From the NCBI RefSeq assembly GCF_000004825.1, contig NW_008805070.1, positions 868,001 to 932,000 of the forward strand: a stretch of DNA of 64,000 bases, given 5' to 3'. Below are positions 24,533 through 36,466 of the stretch, in pieces (positions within the stretch are counted from its first letter, which is position 1; every line of letters starts with the position of its first letter). The position numbers and the translations under genes are program-made. The notes under the pieces were generated by a model. It was given only the letters and a program-made list of their open reading frames with translations, had not been told where the DNA came from and searched no databases. This stretch comes from Heterostelium album PN500. Its lineage: Eukaryota > Evosea > Eumycetozoa > Acytosteliales > Acytosteliaceae.

Positions 24533-25273
24533 ATGAATATATATCAAAATTTAACTATCTTTTTGTTATTTTTAACACTTGTAAAATCAAATAATATTGT
24601 AATTTTATATAATAACCAATATGGTTCTGGAGTAAGAAGTGATTCTACTGCACCAGTAACTGTTGTAACTAATTGTGCAAATGATACCAATGTCTCCTGT
24701 CTTATGGCAAATATTGTAAATGAAAATGGTAAAACAAGATTTAATTTTTTTTAAATATTTTCTAAATATTAATTAATTTTTTCTCTAGACTATATGGGAT
24801 TTAGATATGATGGAAATGGATATGACTCAGAGTCCTTATATTTCCTCGAGTTTGTTATCAATGTAAATAATTATTCCATCTCCAATCCGCCTGTTGTCAA
24901 AGTCTTTGTCGATACCGTACCAACACCGAAAGCCATTTATTTAAACTCCACTGTGTATCTTTCCAATCTAAACATCTTTGGAAACTATGTTCAAGGTAGA
25001 ATCAAACTATCAGAGCTGAACGTCTCTCCGGATAACGGTGCCAGTTTCAATGGAGTTAAATTTGGATGCAATCTTCGAGGTAGCACCTTTTTGTTGAGCA
25101 GTGTCCAGCTTGTTAGAGATGCCACCGGTACCGATCCACGTGGTTGGATTCCACCAAAGAAAAAGAGTAACAATGCAGGAAAGATTGCAGCCGGTATTTT
25201 AGTACCTCTCTTTGTTATTGCTATATGTGTCATTGCATTTATTATTTATAAGAAGAATAAAGCAAATAAATAA
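24533..25273 (+). CDS. Predicted single-pass type I membrane protein, unknown function
   Basis: Predicted 226-aa protein; exons 24533-24728 and 24789-25273, with a 60-nt intron. An N-terminal signal peptide (MNIYQNLTIFLLFLTLVKS) leads into an ectodomain of about 170 residues with several N-glycosylation sites (NDT, NVS, NYS, NST) and few cysteines. A transmembrane helix follows near the C-terminus (IAAGILVPLFVIAICVIAFI), with a short Lys-rich cytoplasmic tail. The beta-rich look of the ectodomain suggests a compact extracellular or lectin-like fold, but I do not recognise a family. The next gene is convergent, with stops 60 bp apart. Confidence 0.75.
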
Positions 25274-25333
25274 ATAAATATAATTGGTATCTCTTTTTTA
25301 ATATATTCTTTTGTTTTACTTTAATTTTATTTG

Positions 25334-27466
25334 TTAACAACAATTTAAATCTAAATTTTTATGTTTGATATCGATAACTTGAGCGTTTTTTGAACCTATA
25401 TCCAATTTATTGACAGAGTAATCGACAATAGTTCCACCATTGAATGTCATATAGAGAAGAAGTCCTTCATCGTCACCTCTGAATTTCTTAAACATTGATT
25501 TTGAAATCTCTCTTTCCGTCAGTACTCTACTCCAAAGTGTAACATCATCCAACATTCCTGAGAATATGTTATCTATTGTTTTTTTTGGTTAGTAAAATAA
25601 ATTGAATTATTATTAATTTCCATACGAACCTTTAGTACATCCAACATTTATTTTCAAATCCTTTTTCTTAATAAATCCAGGCCATATCTTCTTTGCATCC
25701 TGCATTCCATTTACATATAGATTAATTTCACTAGTTTGAGATTTCTCATCGAATTTCATAGTGAATGCAAAGTGTTTCCATTGAATTTCAAATGTTCTAT
25801 CGGTTGTTATACAATCTGTCTTGTGATTCATACAAACTTCAAAAAACATTCTTTTTCCAATTTTAACTATATTTGCTTCCAAGAATCCATCTCCAAGATT
25901 AATAATTCTTTTAATTTTAATATTAAATATTAGTTTAATTAAAAGTAAATACTGTTTTTATGTAAATCCTTACGAATGACTTCTGACAGTATCGGGTAAT
26001 AACCATGTTTCAAAGGTAAATTCATTCTCAATCGATCTTTTCGCTGTTGTCGAATGACCAATGTTGACACAGCTATTTGATTCACTTGATAAATGTAAAG
26101 CTCTTATATGTTGAATTGCATCCCATGGTTCACCAAAATCCACTCTAAATTTATCATTTTGAATTGCAACTTTTGCATCCTACAATTGTTAAAAGAGATT
26201 AGAATTTTTTTTAATTATAATAATAATAATAATGTTTTTCTACTTTACATTTATAATTCTTTCAGTAACTAAAGTACATAACCTACATTCACCTGTATAG
26301 AAAACACACTTATTATATTTATCAACAAAGTGCTCAGGAAGTGGTTTCTTTTTCCATTCGAAATACTCATTGTATGCTGTTTCATTATTGGTTAAATAAT
26401 TTAAATATTCAGCAACCTTGAATGGACTTTGGAAATCACTTGTCTTAATTATACTCTTCTCTGGAACATATTTATCTATATTATCTGCACCCATATAAAC
26501 TGGAACAGTTCCTGCACTAAATAATAAGAATTAATAAGATCATGATCTAGTATTTATAATTAATATTTAATACCTACAGGAGAGCAGTATAAACTTTCTC
26601 TGATACATAATCAGTAAAATTATTGTTTTCAAATGCAACAACAAAGAGATGTTTCTTGATGGCCTGTGTTTTGTATCTCATTGCCATTCCAATGTTTTTC
26701 CATACACCTATGGGCATCACATCCTCTGGATCCAACTGAGCATTGTTCATACACTGTCCGAAACTCTCTACCTTGTAGGAAGACATCAAATCTCGAACAT
26801 AAGCATTTCTATAGTATGCACCGCCCTGTTCACAGTTGTAGGTAACCATTGCAATCGATTTCTTCTTCTTACTGAATGGCAAAGTATTATTAAAGGTAGA
26901 GAAGCTCTCCAGACCACGACCACTGTCATAGGTTCCCCAGAGACAGGCGAAAGTAATAGGAATATCACTGCTATTCTTGAATGTCATTTGATAATCGATA
27001 TGATCTAAAAATCTCTGTTCAGTGGTGATTGGAAAATAGATATCATGCTCGAATCCGAAATTCAAAAAGAATTGACCGACTTCTTTCTGAGGGAACTCTG
27101 GTGGTTTCGATAGATAGTTATAATAAAGCGATGATAAAGGTTGACCTTCGAATAATACTATTTGAGAATCATGTAATTTTGATTTTTCCTCTATTGGCGA
27201 TAAAAATAATTTAAATATTTTTTAATTAATATTTTTTGAAATCATTAAAAATAATTCGATACTTTACTATAATGACCACATTCATATTTACACTCTTTCT
27301 CGGAATCAACAGTTTGTCCAAGATAACTAGGATACCTATAAGGTCTTTCACCTAATCCCCACCAACTTATTCCACTCCAACTTAAAATATTTACAGACTC
27401 TATTACATTACTAGGATAAATTAGAATAAATAATATTAATAATTTTGTTTCTATTGCTATTCTCAT
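25334..27466 (-). CDS. GT10 alpha-fucosyltransferase with C-terminal LamG-like domain
   Basis: Predicted 600-aa Golgi or secretory enzyme; six exons on the minus strand: 27466-27268, 27190-26578, 26516-26249, 26179-25974, 25907-25630 and 25572-25334. The hydrophobic N-terminus (LLILFILIYPSNVIES) is a signal or anchor. The catalytic part shows GT10 motifs: KSIAMVTYNCEQGG, YKVESFGQCMNN, FVVAFENNNFTDYVSEKVYT and AGTVPVYMGADNID, as in alpha-1,3-fucosyltransferases that use GDP-fucose. After about residue 400 comes a concanavalin/LamG-like sandwich (FTFETWLLPD, KHFAFTMKFD, INLYVNGMQD, GMLDDVTLWSRVLTEREI). This may bind the acceptor glycan or matrix. The LamG exons are separate from the GT exons. 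One donor (GTTCGT at 25629) is unusual but is the only choice that keeps frame. Confidence 0.87.
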
Positions 27467-27587
27467 ATCTATAAATATATAATTTCTTTATAAAAAATAA
27501 TTTGAATTTTAAAAATAATTAACTTAATGATATGATGATCATTCATAAAAAGGGAATATTTGATTAAATATATAAAATTAAACTTTG

Positions 27588-27607
27588 GTGTGTGTGTGTG
27601 TGTGTGT
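27588..27607. repeat. (GT)n microsatellite
   Basis: Ten GT units between the fucosyltransferase start and the ODR4 3' end. Confidence 0.9.
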
Positions 27608-27687
27608 TGATGATTTAAACTTCATTGGTTGTAATAATAAAAAGTCAAAATATGTTTTTTTTTTTTTTTTTTGTGGTTACCTATCTA

Positions 27688-29354
27688 TTAAACATCAGAT
27701 TTATTTAACTGATATGCCAATGCAATAATGAAAATAATTACAGCAATTGCCAAATATTGTATGTTACTGTTGGATTTTGTTTGTTGTTTGTTGGTCAAAG
27801 TGGTGGCTGTTGTTGTTGAGGTTGTTGGATTCTTTGTAGATGTAGTGGATGTTGTTGATTTAGTTGTCGTTGTTGGAGGCAATGATGAAACTGTTTTGTT
27901 GCTCTTTGATAAACTATTATTTTTCTCTATTGATTTAATCCAACTAGGTAATGAACTACTATTGTTATTTTGATTCTGAGTACTCTCGGATTGATGTGAA
28001 AACTCTAGATTGGTAAGTTCCTGTATACGTTGTTGGAAATCGTAGTAACCCTCAGCGTCGTAGAGGTAGTCGCAAAGCTCGATGTTGTTATTGATCCACT
28101 GGACCGATGCTCTTCTTGGTAGTGTTATCTCTGTGCTCTTTGACATATTGGATTGGTCGACGTCGTTGTTATCGATGAGTAGCTCCACTCTCGACTCGAG
28201 AGAATTGATGATGTCGTGCAACAAATACTCGAGAGTGTTGGTGATAGACTCGCTCTTCAATGCATACGCTCGGTACTGTTGTACACCATTGCCAAAGTGG
28301 AGTGTGACAGCACTGTCTCTTCCCAAAACAATGTCAGTGCCAGACATTAGTGCATCGACAACGACGATCGGTGACTTTCCATTGGCAAACTCTGAGAGTT
28401 TTACTGTGGATCCAGTTGAATCCATTGGACAATATTGATTGTCAACCGTAAATACAATCGATTTCTTTAGTTGACTATATAAATTCTTTTCAATCAATTG
28501 TTTCATTTCATTGAACATTTCAACATTAAATTGTTTACTAAAAAATAAAAACATGAATAAATTAATTTAGTATACTATCTAATTGGTAGTTATTGACGAT
28601 CGTTAAATACCTTGAATTTAATTTCATTTTAATATTGAGTGTTGTATTTAATGATAGATATAAAAAGTCTTGAGTTGGCTGAGTGAATTTGATGTCGGTG
28701 ATCTGTTTGAATTTGTTGTCTGTTGATGCACTTGAAATTGATTTCAAAATATATTGTTTTGTTGATCTAATATAAATTAAAACATAAAGTGTTTTAATAA
28801 TATTTGTTAAATCTATATATATCACGACCGTGATATCAAATGAATAATTTTATTAATTAGCTTATCCTAATAAATTAATATTATGTTTGTTTGTTTTTCC
28901 TTTTACTTACAGCTTCTCTCTTGAATAAGTGTTGTTCTTATTGATTTTAAAATCTGTGCAAGGTTGGCATCGTTTACCACATTGATGGATGGTACACTCA
29001 AACAGATTCCAGTTATATTGATTCCACCATAGAGCATCTTTGAAACTAATCTAGAATGTTCTGCAACCCATACATCATCAATATCTTTTGTGGTCTTGTA
29101 TTCAACATCTGTATGAATAAAAAAAAAGTCAATATAACTTATATATTCTATAAAATTTATAGATTTTCCAAATATTACTAACTTTGATTGTCAAATGGTT
29201 TGGGTGTTGAAATCATTGATAGAAACGTTGCTTTAGTTTCATTCTGTTGTTGTCCAATCAGCAATCCAATATCAATAAGATTAAGACTTTGATCAACAAG
29301 TGATTCCAATGATTTAGAAATCAATTGATCAAATTGATATATTGTTGTAGCCAT
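27688..29354 (-). CDS. odr4: ODR4 homologue (membrane receptor trafficking factor)
   Basis: Predicted 459-aa protein; exons 29354-29183, 29108-28907, 28766-28611 and 28537-27688. ODR4 proteins sit in the ER membrane and, in animals, help odorant GPCRs fold and reach cilia; a wider role with UFSP2 is also known. Matching features are the N-terminal LIDIGLLIGQQQNETKA, EHSRLVSKMLYGGINITGI, CKSTKQYIL, the late block QQYRAYALKSESITNTLEYL, and RRASVQWINNNIELCDYLYD. A C-terminal transmembrane helix (YLAIAVIIFIIALAYQL) gives a tail-anchored topology as in the human protein (454 aa). A Ser/Thr/Asn-rich linker precedes the helix. Exon 2 uses the donor at 28906 rather than the stronger GTAAGT at 28910, because only the former preserves frame. 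Confidence 0.88.
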
Positions 29355-29580
29355 TTTATCTGATGTTATAATTAAATAATATAATATGAAATGATTGATG
29401 ATCACCTGATCAATATTACTTTACATATCCTCTTTTTATTTCCAAAATTAAATTTGTAAAAGTTTTTTTTTTTTTTTTTTTTAATTTTTTTGATCATTTT
29501 TTTTTTTCGAAATAGCTCTGTGTGTGAATATGATTTAGGTCATAGTTTTTTATTTATTTAGATAGTTATTTTATATAAAA

Positions 29581-29796
29581 ATGAACAACTTAAACGCCAA
29601 CAACATTCAATTCACCATCAGACAATCAATCGCTTTCGCTAAGAACTGGGCACCAACCGCTGTCGTTTGGGGTGCAACTGGTACCATGGCACTTCTCTAC
29701 ACAGTTCAACCACGTGTTATCTTCAAGCACTTGCCAATCGTCGGTGACAACTACTTGACCGCCAAGGATTTGCAAGCTAAGCCAACTGAAGAATAA
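29581..29796 (+). CDS. uqcr11: Cytochrome bc1 complex small subunit (UQCR11/Qcr10)
   Basis: 71-aa intronless protein. The segment AKNWAPTAVVWGATGTMALL aligns with the human 6.4-kDa subunit (VKNWVPTAYTWGAVGAVGLV), followed by a similar short tail (VIFKHLPIVGDNYL). It is a single-helix accessory subunit of respiratory complex III in the inner mitochondrial membrane. Codons are strongly C/G-ending, as expected for a well-expressed gene. The 226-bp gap to divergent odr4 must hold both promoters; a TATA-like TTTATATAAAA lies directly before the ATG. Confidence 0.9.
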   Translation: MNNLNANNIQFTIRQSIAFAKNWAPTAVVWGATGTMALLYTVQPRVIFKHLPIVGDNYLTAKDLQAKPTEE

Positions 29797-30439
29797 ATAA
29801 TATTAGATTCATTAAATTCGAAAAAACACAAATGTATGTAATATTTATATATCTCTTTTAACAGTTCACGGTGAATATCAAATCATTTTTATTAATGTAT
29901 CTTTGTTATCATCATATCAATTCGATTATACAGGTAGATTTACATAAAATACAAAACAAATAAATATAAATAAAGATATATCTTTATTGGTTTGAAATAG
30001 ACAACAAACAGTGTATTTAGCAATAATTGTTTGAGATTTCTATCGATATCCATATCTTCAGTTTTAATTGATTGAATCATATATCAGGTAACATACACGA
30101 ACAGTGATTGGATACGGATTTTAATATATTAAAAAGGAATCGACATTATCATAGAGATATTGGAAAGCATAGGTATAGTATAGCAGATTTCCAAATGTAA
30201 TTGATCAATCTGTTTATTTGCATTACTCTTTTATTGTAGAATTGGTTCATCAAAAAAAAAAAAAAGGAGAATATAAGTCAATATCTTCTGATCAATCATC
30301 AGTTCAAAAGAGTTGAATATATATATATATGACATACTAACATAAATTTATATGTTTAGATAATTTTACTTTATTGGTTTATTTTATTATTACACTTTTA
30401 TTTTTGTAGTTTATTCTATATTTCTTTTTGGTGATTTGT
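29797..30439. other. Convergent intergenic region
   Basis: AT-rich 3' flanks of uqcr11 and the WASP-like gene. No gene or RNA is recognised. Confidence 0.5.
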
Positions 30440-33367
30440 TTAATCATCCCAACCAACTTCTTCATCGTCGTCATCGTCATCTTGTTCATTCATACCAGCT
30501 CTTCTATCGATGAGAGCCTTGACCAAGATGTTAACCATGCTATTGGGATCGTCGGCGGGTTGTGCAGGATCGTATTTGATCATCATATCTTCGGTAACTG
30601 GTTTCAATTGCTTATCTGGGTTCTTAATAGAATCCAATAGAGCTGATCTGCCTTCCGTTGATTTGTTGCTGACCGCTGGTGGAGGTGGTGGAGCAACTGG
30701 TGGAGGAGGTGGTGGAGCTGGAGCAGAAACACTTTGTTGTAATGCAGCTTGTTGTTGAGCTTGAGCTTGAGCTTGAGCTTGTTGTTGAGCATGTGCTTGT
30801 TGTTGAGCTTGAGCTTGTTGTTGAAGTAAATGAATCTGTTGTTGATACTTGGATTCGGTTTGTTTCAATTGTTGTTGAGCTTGTTGTTGTGCCTCATTCG
30901 ATTGTTGACGAACGTTGGCCATTTCATTCTTGTATTTATCGAGTTGCGATTGCAGCTGTTGAATCTCAGCGGTTTGATTGCCGGCAGCTTGTTGTTGGTG
31001 GAGTTGCTGGTTGAGATTGTTGATCTCCGACTTGTATTTACCGAGCTGTGCATTCTGTTCGTCGAGCTGAGTGGTTAACTTATTGAGTTGGGTGGTCATC
31101 GAACGAATCTGAGCCTGTTGTTCCTCGGTCTGTTTGTTGTTGCTATCGAGTATCGATTGCGATTGAGTTTGACTGAGTTTCAGATTCTTTACGAGTTGCA
31201 GCTGGGTGTCGAGTTGTGACGATAGTTGATCGTTCTGTGTAAGTAGTGAATCGAGTTGTTTGGTGACATCGTCCTTTGCCTTTGTCAAGTTTGCATAGTC
31301 GCGTTGTTTCGATTGCGAATCGATCTCTGCTTTGGAGGCACGCAATGTTTCAACTTGGAGTTTGGCAGAGATCTGTTCGTTCTCGTCCTTTAGACTCTTG
31401 AGTTTCTGACCGTACTGTGCTTCGAATGACTCTCTCAGTTGCTTCTCCTTTGATGCAAACTGGTTGGTCAATTCACGAATCTGATTGCTCTGATCGGTGG
31501 ACAAAGTAGACTTTAGAGAATCGAGTTGACTCACAACCTCTTTGTTTTTCAAATTCAAATCAAAGTTTGATTGCTCTGCATCCTTCAATGTTTTATTCAA
31601 CTCTTGAATCTTCTTATTAAGATTATCGTTTTGACTTTGATTTGATTTTCTTTCCTACAACAAAAAACAATAAACAATATATATATTAGTTAATAATCTA
31701 ACCATCTTTTTTCTATGTAACAAGCAATTAAAACTTACTAAATCCAATTCATTTAATTTCGATTCTAAAGATGAAATCTTGTCAATGAGTGGTTTCTTAT
31801 CTGATTCAACATTCTTCTTATCGGTTTGTAACGATTTCTTGAGTTGTTCGTAGTCGGTCTCCAATTGACGATGTTGGTTGACTAGGATTTGGTTGTTGGA
31901 TTCCAATGCTTTGTATCTGGTTGCAGATTGTCCTAGTTCAAGTTCAACGTTCTTCATTGATTGTTCGAGTGTCTTGTATCTAGCTTCACTGGATTTCAAT
32001 CGTTCCTGTGATTGTTCGTATTCAAACTTGCTGACATCACCAGGATTACCACCGGTAGCAGCGGCAACAGGTGCCTTTGAACGCATCTCTGCTACTTTCA
32101 ATCTCTCTTGAAGTTGTTCAAACTCAAACAAACTAACAGTGCTCTTCAGTGTCTTTTCGAGATTCTGAATTCTCAATTCACTCTCTCTCAATCTCTCACG
32201 AAGTTCATTCTCAATGAAACTGTTATTGTTGGTAGAAGCAGTCGCCGTACTTTGTTGAGATACCAATTGTGGAGAACTATAGTTACTGAATGATTGTTGT
32301 TTGTTGTAGCTAATTGGTGGTGTTGTTACTGCTCCATTAGATGATGGCGATGATGTTCCACTTGTTGATGGAGATGTTGTTGTAATTGGTTTGTTTGGAA
32401 CTGGTTTTGTTGGTTTTGGTGGAAGTGATGGTGGTGGTGTAGCTGGTGTTGTAGAGTTGTTGCTGTTGTTGATGTTTCCAAACTGCTTATATTGTGTGGT
32501 GGTGTTACTGGTGTTGGTGTTGTTGTTGTTGGACATGGTACCGGGAGCAGGTTGTCCAGCCAAGACAGTATTCAAAATGAGTGCGGCTTCACGACGAGTG
32601 ACACCCTTCTTACCGAGTGACTTCAAAGCACCGTCGACCTGCTTGAATATATCCTTCCATTCGTTGGGAATGTTCTTTGCCTCGATGGCACCAGTTGAAG
32701 TGATACCAATGTGAGTGTTGTGTTTGTAGTCGGTAGGACCAGAGATCTCCATTACCGGTTGGTCATCTTCGTCACTGTTAGTTCCACTCATTAGATTACT
32801 CATCTTTCCTTGAATAGCACCTTTCCATCCTGCAAACTTGTTCTTCAAATTCGATGATTTCGATGAAGATGATGAAGAGGAAGAAGAGGAAGAGGAAGAT
32901 GATGATTTACCATTGGAAGACGATAACTTTGGACTGGTAACGGATGGTGATGATGAAGATGGAGATGATGATGAAAATGAATTTTGTTTTGAGAAATCTT
33001 GTGGTCTTGGTCTATCTTTGGGTTTAGAAGGGAGTGGTGGTGGTGGGGTAGTTGATGATGATGATGATGACAATGTTGTTGTTGGTTTTGTAGTAGTTGC
33101 TGAGAATGAATTGGATTTAGTTATCTTAGCTGGTGGTTGTGGTGTTGATTTGCTAACACTACTACTACTACTGTTACTGCTGCTGTTGTTGTTTACAGAT
33201 GAAGACAACAGCTTTGTTGGTGTGTTTTGTGGTGCACTGTCATTCTTTACCAATGTTTGTAAACTCGATGTCTTTTGAGTGTGATTATGTAAACATATCG
33301 AGCAATACAAAGGTTTGAAAGGATTGGCTTGGAAATTCTTACAACTACACTGTTGACAAGTTGACAT
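30440..33367 (-). CDS. WASP-like protein: CRIB, coiled coil, poly-Pro, WH2 and acidic tail
   Basis: Predicted 947-aa actin nucleation regulator; exons 33367-31739 and 31654-30440. The N-terminus is a small Cys/His motif (CQQCSCKNFQANPFKPLYCS then ICLHNH), probably zinc-binding. After Ser/Pro-rich sequence a CRIB motif (ISGPTDYKHNTHIG, about residues 204-218) should bind Rac/Cdc42-type GTPases. A very long Gln-rich coiled coil fills about 390-840. The end is VCA-like: Pro runs (about 849-862), a WH2 motif (GRSALLDSIKNPDKQLKPV), a short amphipathic segment (NSMVNILVKALIDRRAG) and an acidic end with a terminal Trp (DDDDDDEEVGWDD), the hallmark of Arp2/3 activation. There is no WH1 domain; the coiled coil takes its place. 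Possibly the local wasB/wasC-type gene, but I cannot assign which. The ATG at 33367 was preferred over an upstream TTG. Confidence 0.87.
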
Positions 33368-34919
33368 AATTGAAATTTCCAAGCAATTGGCTGCTTATAC
33401 GCTAATAACTATTATAATACACAAATATAAATATAAAACACAAATATAAATATAAAAAAATTAAAACAAAACAAATAATAATAATAAAAAATGATAAATT
33501 GATTGTTGGTTTTGAGGGGAGTGGTTTTGGTCCAACAGATGGGAATCTATAAAATTTTTTTCAATGATAATGACGACAAACCAAAAATAAATTGTTTGAA
33601 ATTTTTATTGTTTTAAGATATTTTTTTAAAAACAAAAACAAAAAAAAAGGGATTTGTTAGAAAATTTGATAACATCATTATAAAGTTTGCAGACCCAATA
33701 ACCAACAGTCGGAATGACCTCAACAAGAAAGAATATGAATATTTATTAAGGTGTTTTTGTTTGTTTGTTTGTTTGTTGTGATGAATCAAACAGCTTAAAA
33801 GATCGGAAACAACTGTACTATTAAATTAAAATAAATTTTATTAAGCTAATATTAAAACAAGTTTTTCTGTTCGTCATAAATGAAGACAAAGCTTTTGAAT
33901 TGGATACAAAATCTACTCTTTTGATATTCTGTTATTAAAAAAAAAAATTATTAATAAAATTTAATGTGACAGTAATAATAATAAAAAAAAATAAGCTTAC
34001 TTTTCATAATTAAACCATAACTTTTTACAACCATGTCTCAATACGGGAGAGATGAATAATTCATTGGTCACCACTCAAACTAACCCTTATTCAGAAGTTC
34101 GATTTCTACGCTATCCAGTTCATAACATTATTCTTGAAAATTCATGAATTTGAATGAGTGAGAAATCTGGATATCCATGTAGGATATCCAAGCCATTTGA
34201 TTCTATACTAGCTCTTGTTTTCATCTTGCTGAAAAACTTGTTCTAATATGATTAATTAAATCCGTTTAATGTGCATCGTTTCAACATCTAGCTTGCAATT
34301 GATGTCAAAAAGAAGCGTTTATAGTTTCCACCATCAATAAATCTGATATCAGCACAATTCACACTGAATAGATCTAATAAAAGCGATCTTTGAATTTGAA
34401 AGTTTTGTTGCTATCTAAACTACATCGATTTAGCTAAATTCGCAAAAATATAATAAAAGTTTAGTATGTTAGTCTATTTAAATAATATTCTTTTTCTTTT
34501 TTGCAAACTTGTTATAACTGTATATTTACAAGAAGTAAATTGTGTGGAATCTATTAATAAGATCAAAGCAAAGAACAATGATCTGCTTTAAAGTGGTACC
34601 TATTTACTACTACTACTACTATTATCAATAATAGAGACAAACAGAAATTTTTAAGATCTTTTTATTTTATTTTTTTTTCTTACATCACACATTATTTTTT
34701 TTTTTTTTCATTTAACATCGTCCAACATTATTATTATTATTTTAAATTAAATTATTATCTATATTTGTTATAAGTATAGTATATGGATTTTATTACAATT
34801 GAATATAGTAGCTAGATATATATAGTTTTATTGTTTATAATATATATATATATTTTATTTTAGTATATTTAATATACTGTGTACATAGTTAGATAGTTTT
34901 TTTATTTGAAGGGAAGGGA
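33368..34919. other. Divergent intergenic region
   Basis: 1.55 kb AT-rich region upstream of both the WASP-like gene and ATG14. A pair of GGATATCC palindromes 5 bp apart occurs near 34172-34192, and (ACT)n and (ATT)n runs near 34608 and 34728. Nothing codes convincingly. Confidence 0.5.
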
Positions 34920-36204
34920 ATGAACTTCTTTTTTAATTGTAGTTCATGTAATACAAACTTTAACTTTCAAGAATCATATTGTAAATATTGTATAGCAAAG
35001 TATGTATTGACTATCATTTACAATGATGATAATATTAATAAAAGTATCAACAACACTTTTTTAACCTTTAATCTATGGTACCATAGAATAACAGCGGATC
35101 AAACAAGAGTATTCGATTTGATTGAAAATGTCACAGAGAAACGTCAACAGAATATACAATTGAAGAAATCGATTGAATGTCACCTCGAGAGTAACAAAGC
35201 GTTGTTGGATCGCGAGGCAAAGATTGGTTTAATCATTGGGAAGCGTGCACAATTGGCACGTCTGCGTGAACAGTGTGACGTAATGAAGCGCGAGATCAAC
35301 GACGGCAACGAACTGATAGAGTCACGCAAGAAGTATCTCAGTGCAAGACGTTCACAGCTCAAAAAGAACAAAGCAATCTTTGAAAACTCTGACAAGTCGG
35401 AATGCACACAACTTCCGGAACGCATTGAACGGCTCCGACTCGACCTCACAGACAACCGTCTCCGTCTTGAACTAAAACGCAAACAAAACGTAGATATCAT
35501 AACCAATTACATACTACCCATAATGCGGTCAGCAACAGAACCAGATAACCTTGTAATAGTCAACATTGTTGTTAACGATAAGAAACTTCAGAGTATGTAA
35601 CTTTATCCCAAAATGCAAAAAGATTATTAACTAACCTTGGTTTATGATGTTTTTATTGTTAACAACAACAAAAAAAGAGTATCCAAAGGATATTGTATCA
35701 GCAACATTAGGATATGTTGTAAAGTTAACAGAGATGATTAGTTTGATGCTTGGTATTCCTTTGCCACACAAGATGAAGTTTGTTGGTTCAAAGTCAACGA
35801 TTCAACAGAATATCGATGTTGGCAAACAACCGCTACCACTCTATTTCAATAATAAGACAAAGACGCGTGACTATCAAAAGGCATTGTATTTGCTGGGCGA
35901 TAATATATCGTTTCTCCGATTCCAACAGGGCATTCTGACACCGAAGGAATCACACACCTACTTCCTTGAGAATCTAGTGGAGTTGTTGGCATCGCCCAAC
36001 CTTGGCAAGACCGGACCGTTCACCTACGAACGTCAACTAGGTACCACTCACTCACCATCATCAAGCACCATCTACACAACGCTAGACGCCGAAGAATATA
36101 AAGAAGATTGGGAATTCATTGACTTCCTACCGCCACAACCCGACCAAACAGAAGATATCGAACAACTTGAAAGAATATTAAGATCAGATAATGTATTTAT
36201 ATAA
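34920..36204 (+). CDS. atg14: ATG14/Barkor-like subunit of autophagy PI3-kinase complex I
   Basis: Predicted 399-aa protein; exons 34920-35592 and 35678-36204, with an 85-nt intron. ATG14 directs the VPS34-VPS15-Beclin1 lipid kinase to autophagosome formation sites. The N-terminus has two CxxC pairs (C7/C10 and C21/C24), as in ATG14. Next is a coiled coil (about 60-220) expected to pair with Beclin 1, then a C-terminal domain with VKLTEMISLMLGIPLPHKM, FVGSKSTIQQ, PLPLYF and KALYLLGDNISFLRFQQG, matching the ATG14/UVRAG BARA-like region. UVRAG is the main alternative, but the paired N-terminal cysteines favour ATG14. Confidence 0.78.
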
Positions 36205-36466
36205 AATTTTTAATTATTATAATTATCTTTGTAAAAAAAAAATAAAAAAATAAATAAATAAATAAATAAACATATCAATAATAGATATGTGTATATATAT
36301 AACAGTTAACTTAAACTAAGCTAAATCTAAATAAAAGTATATAAGAAGATATACTTTTTTGTTTTGTTTTTTTCTTTCTTTTATATTATATTTTGTTTTT
36401 TTATTATTATAGTTTATTTTATTTTTTAGGTTTATTTATATAAAGTATTATAAAATGAATGATTGT

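Noticed and set aside
34165-34195. Two GGATATCC palindromes close together
   Set aside because: Short palindromes are expected by chance in this composition, and no dyad extends beyond 8 bp.
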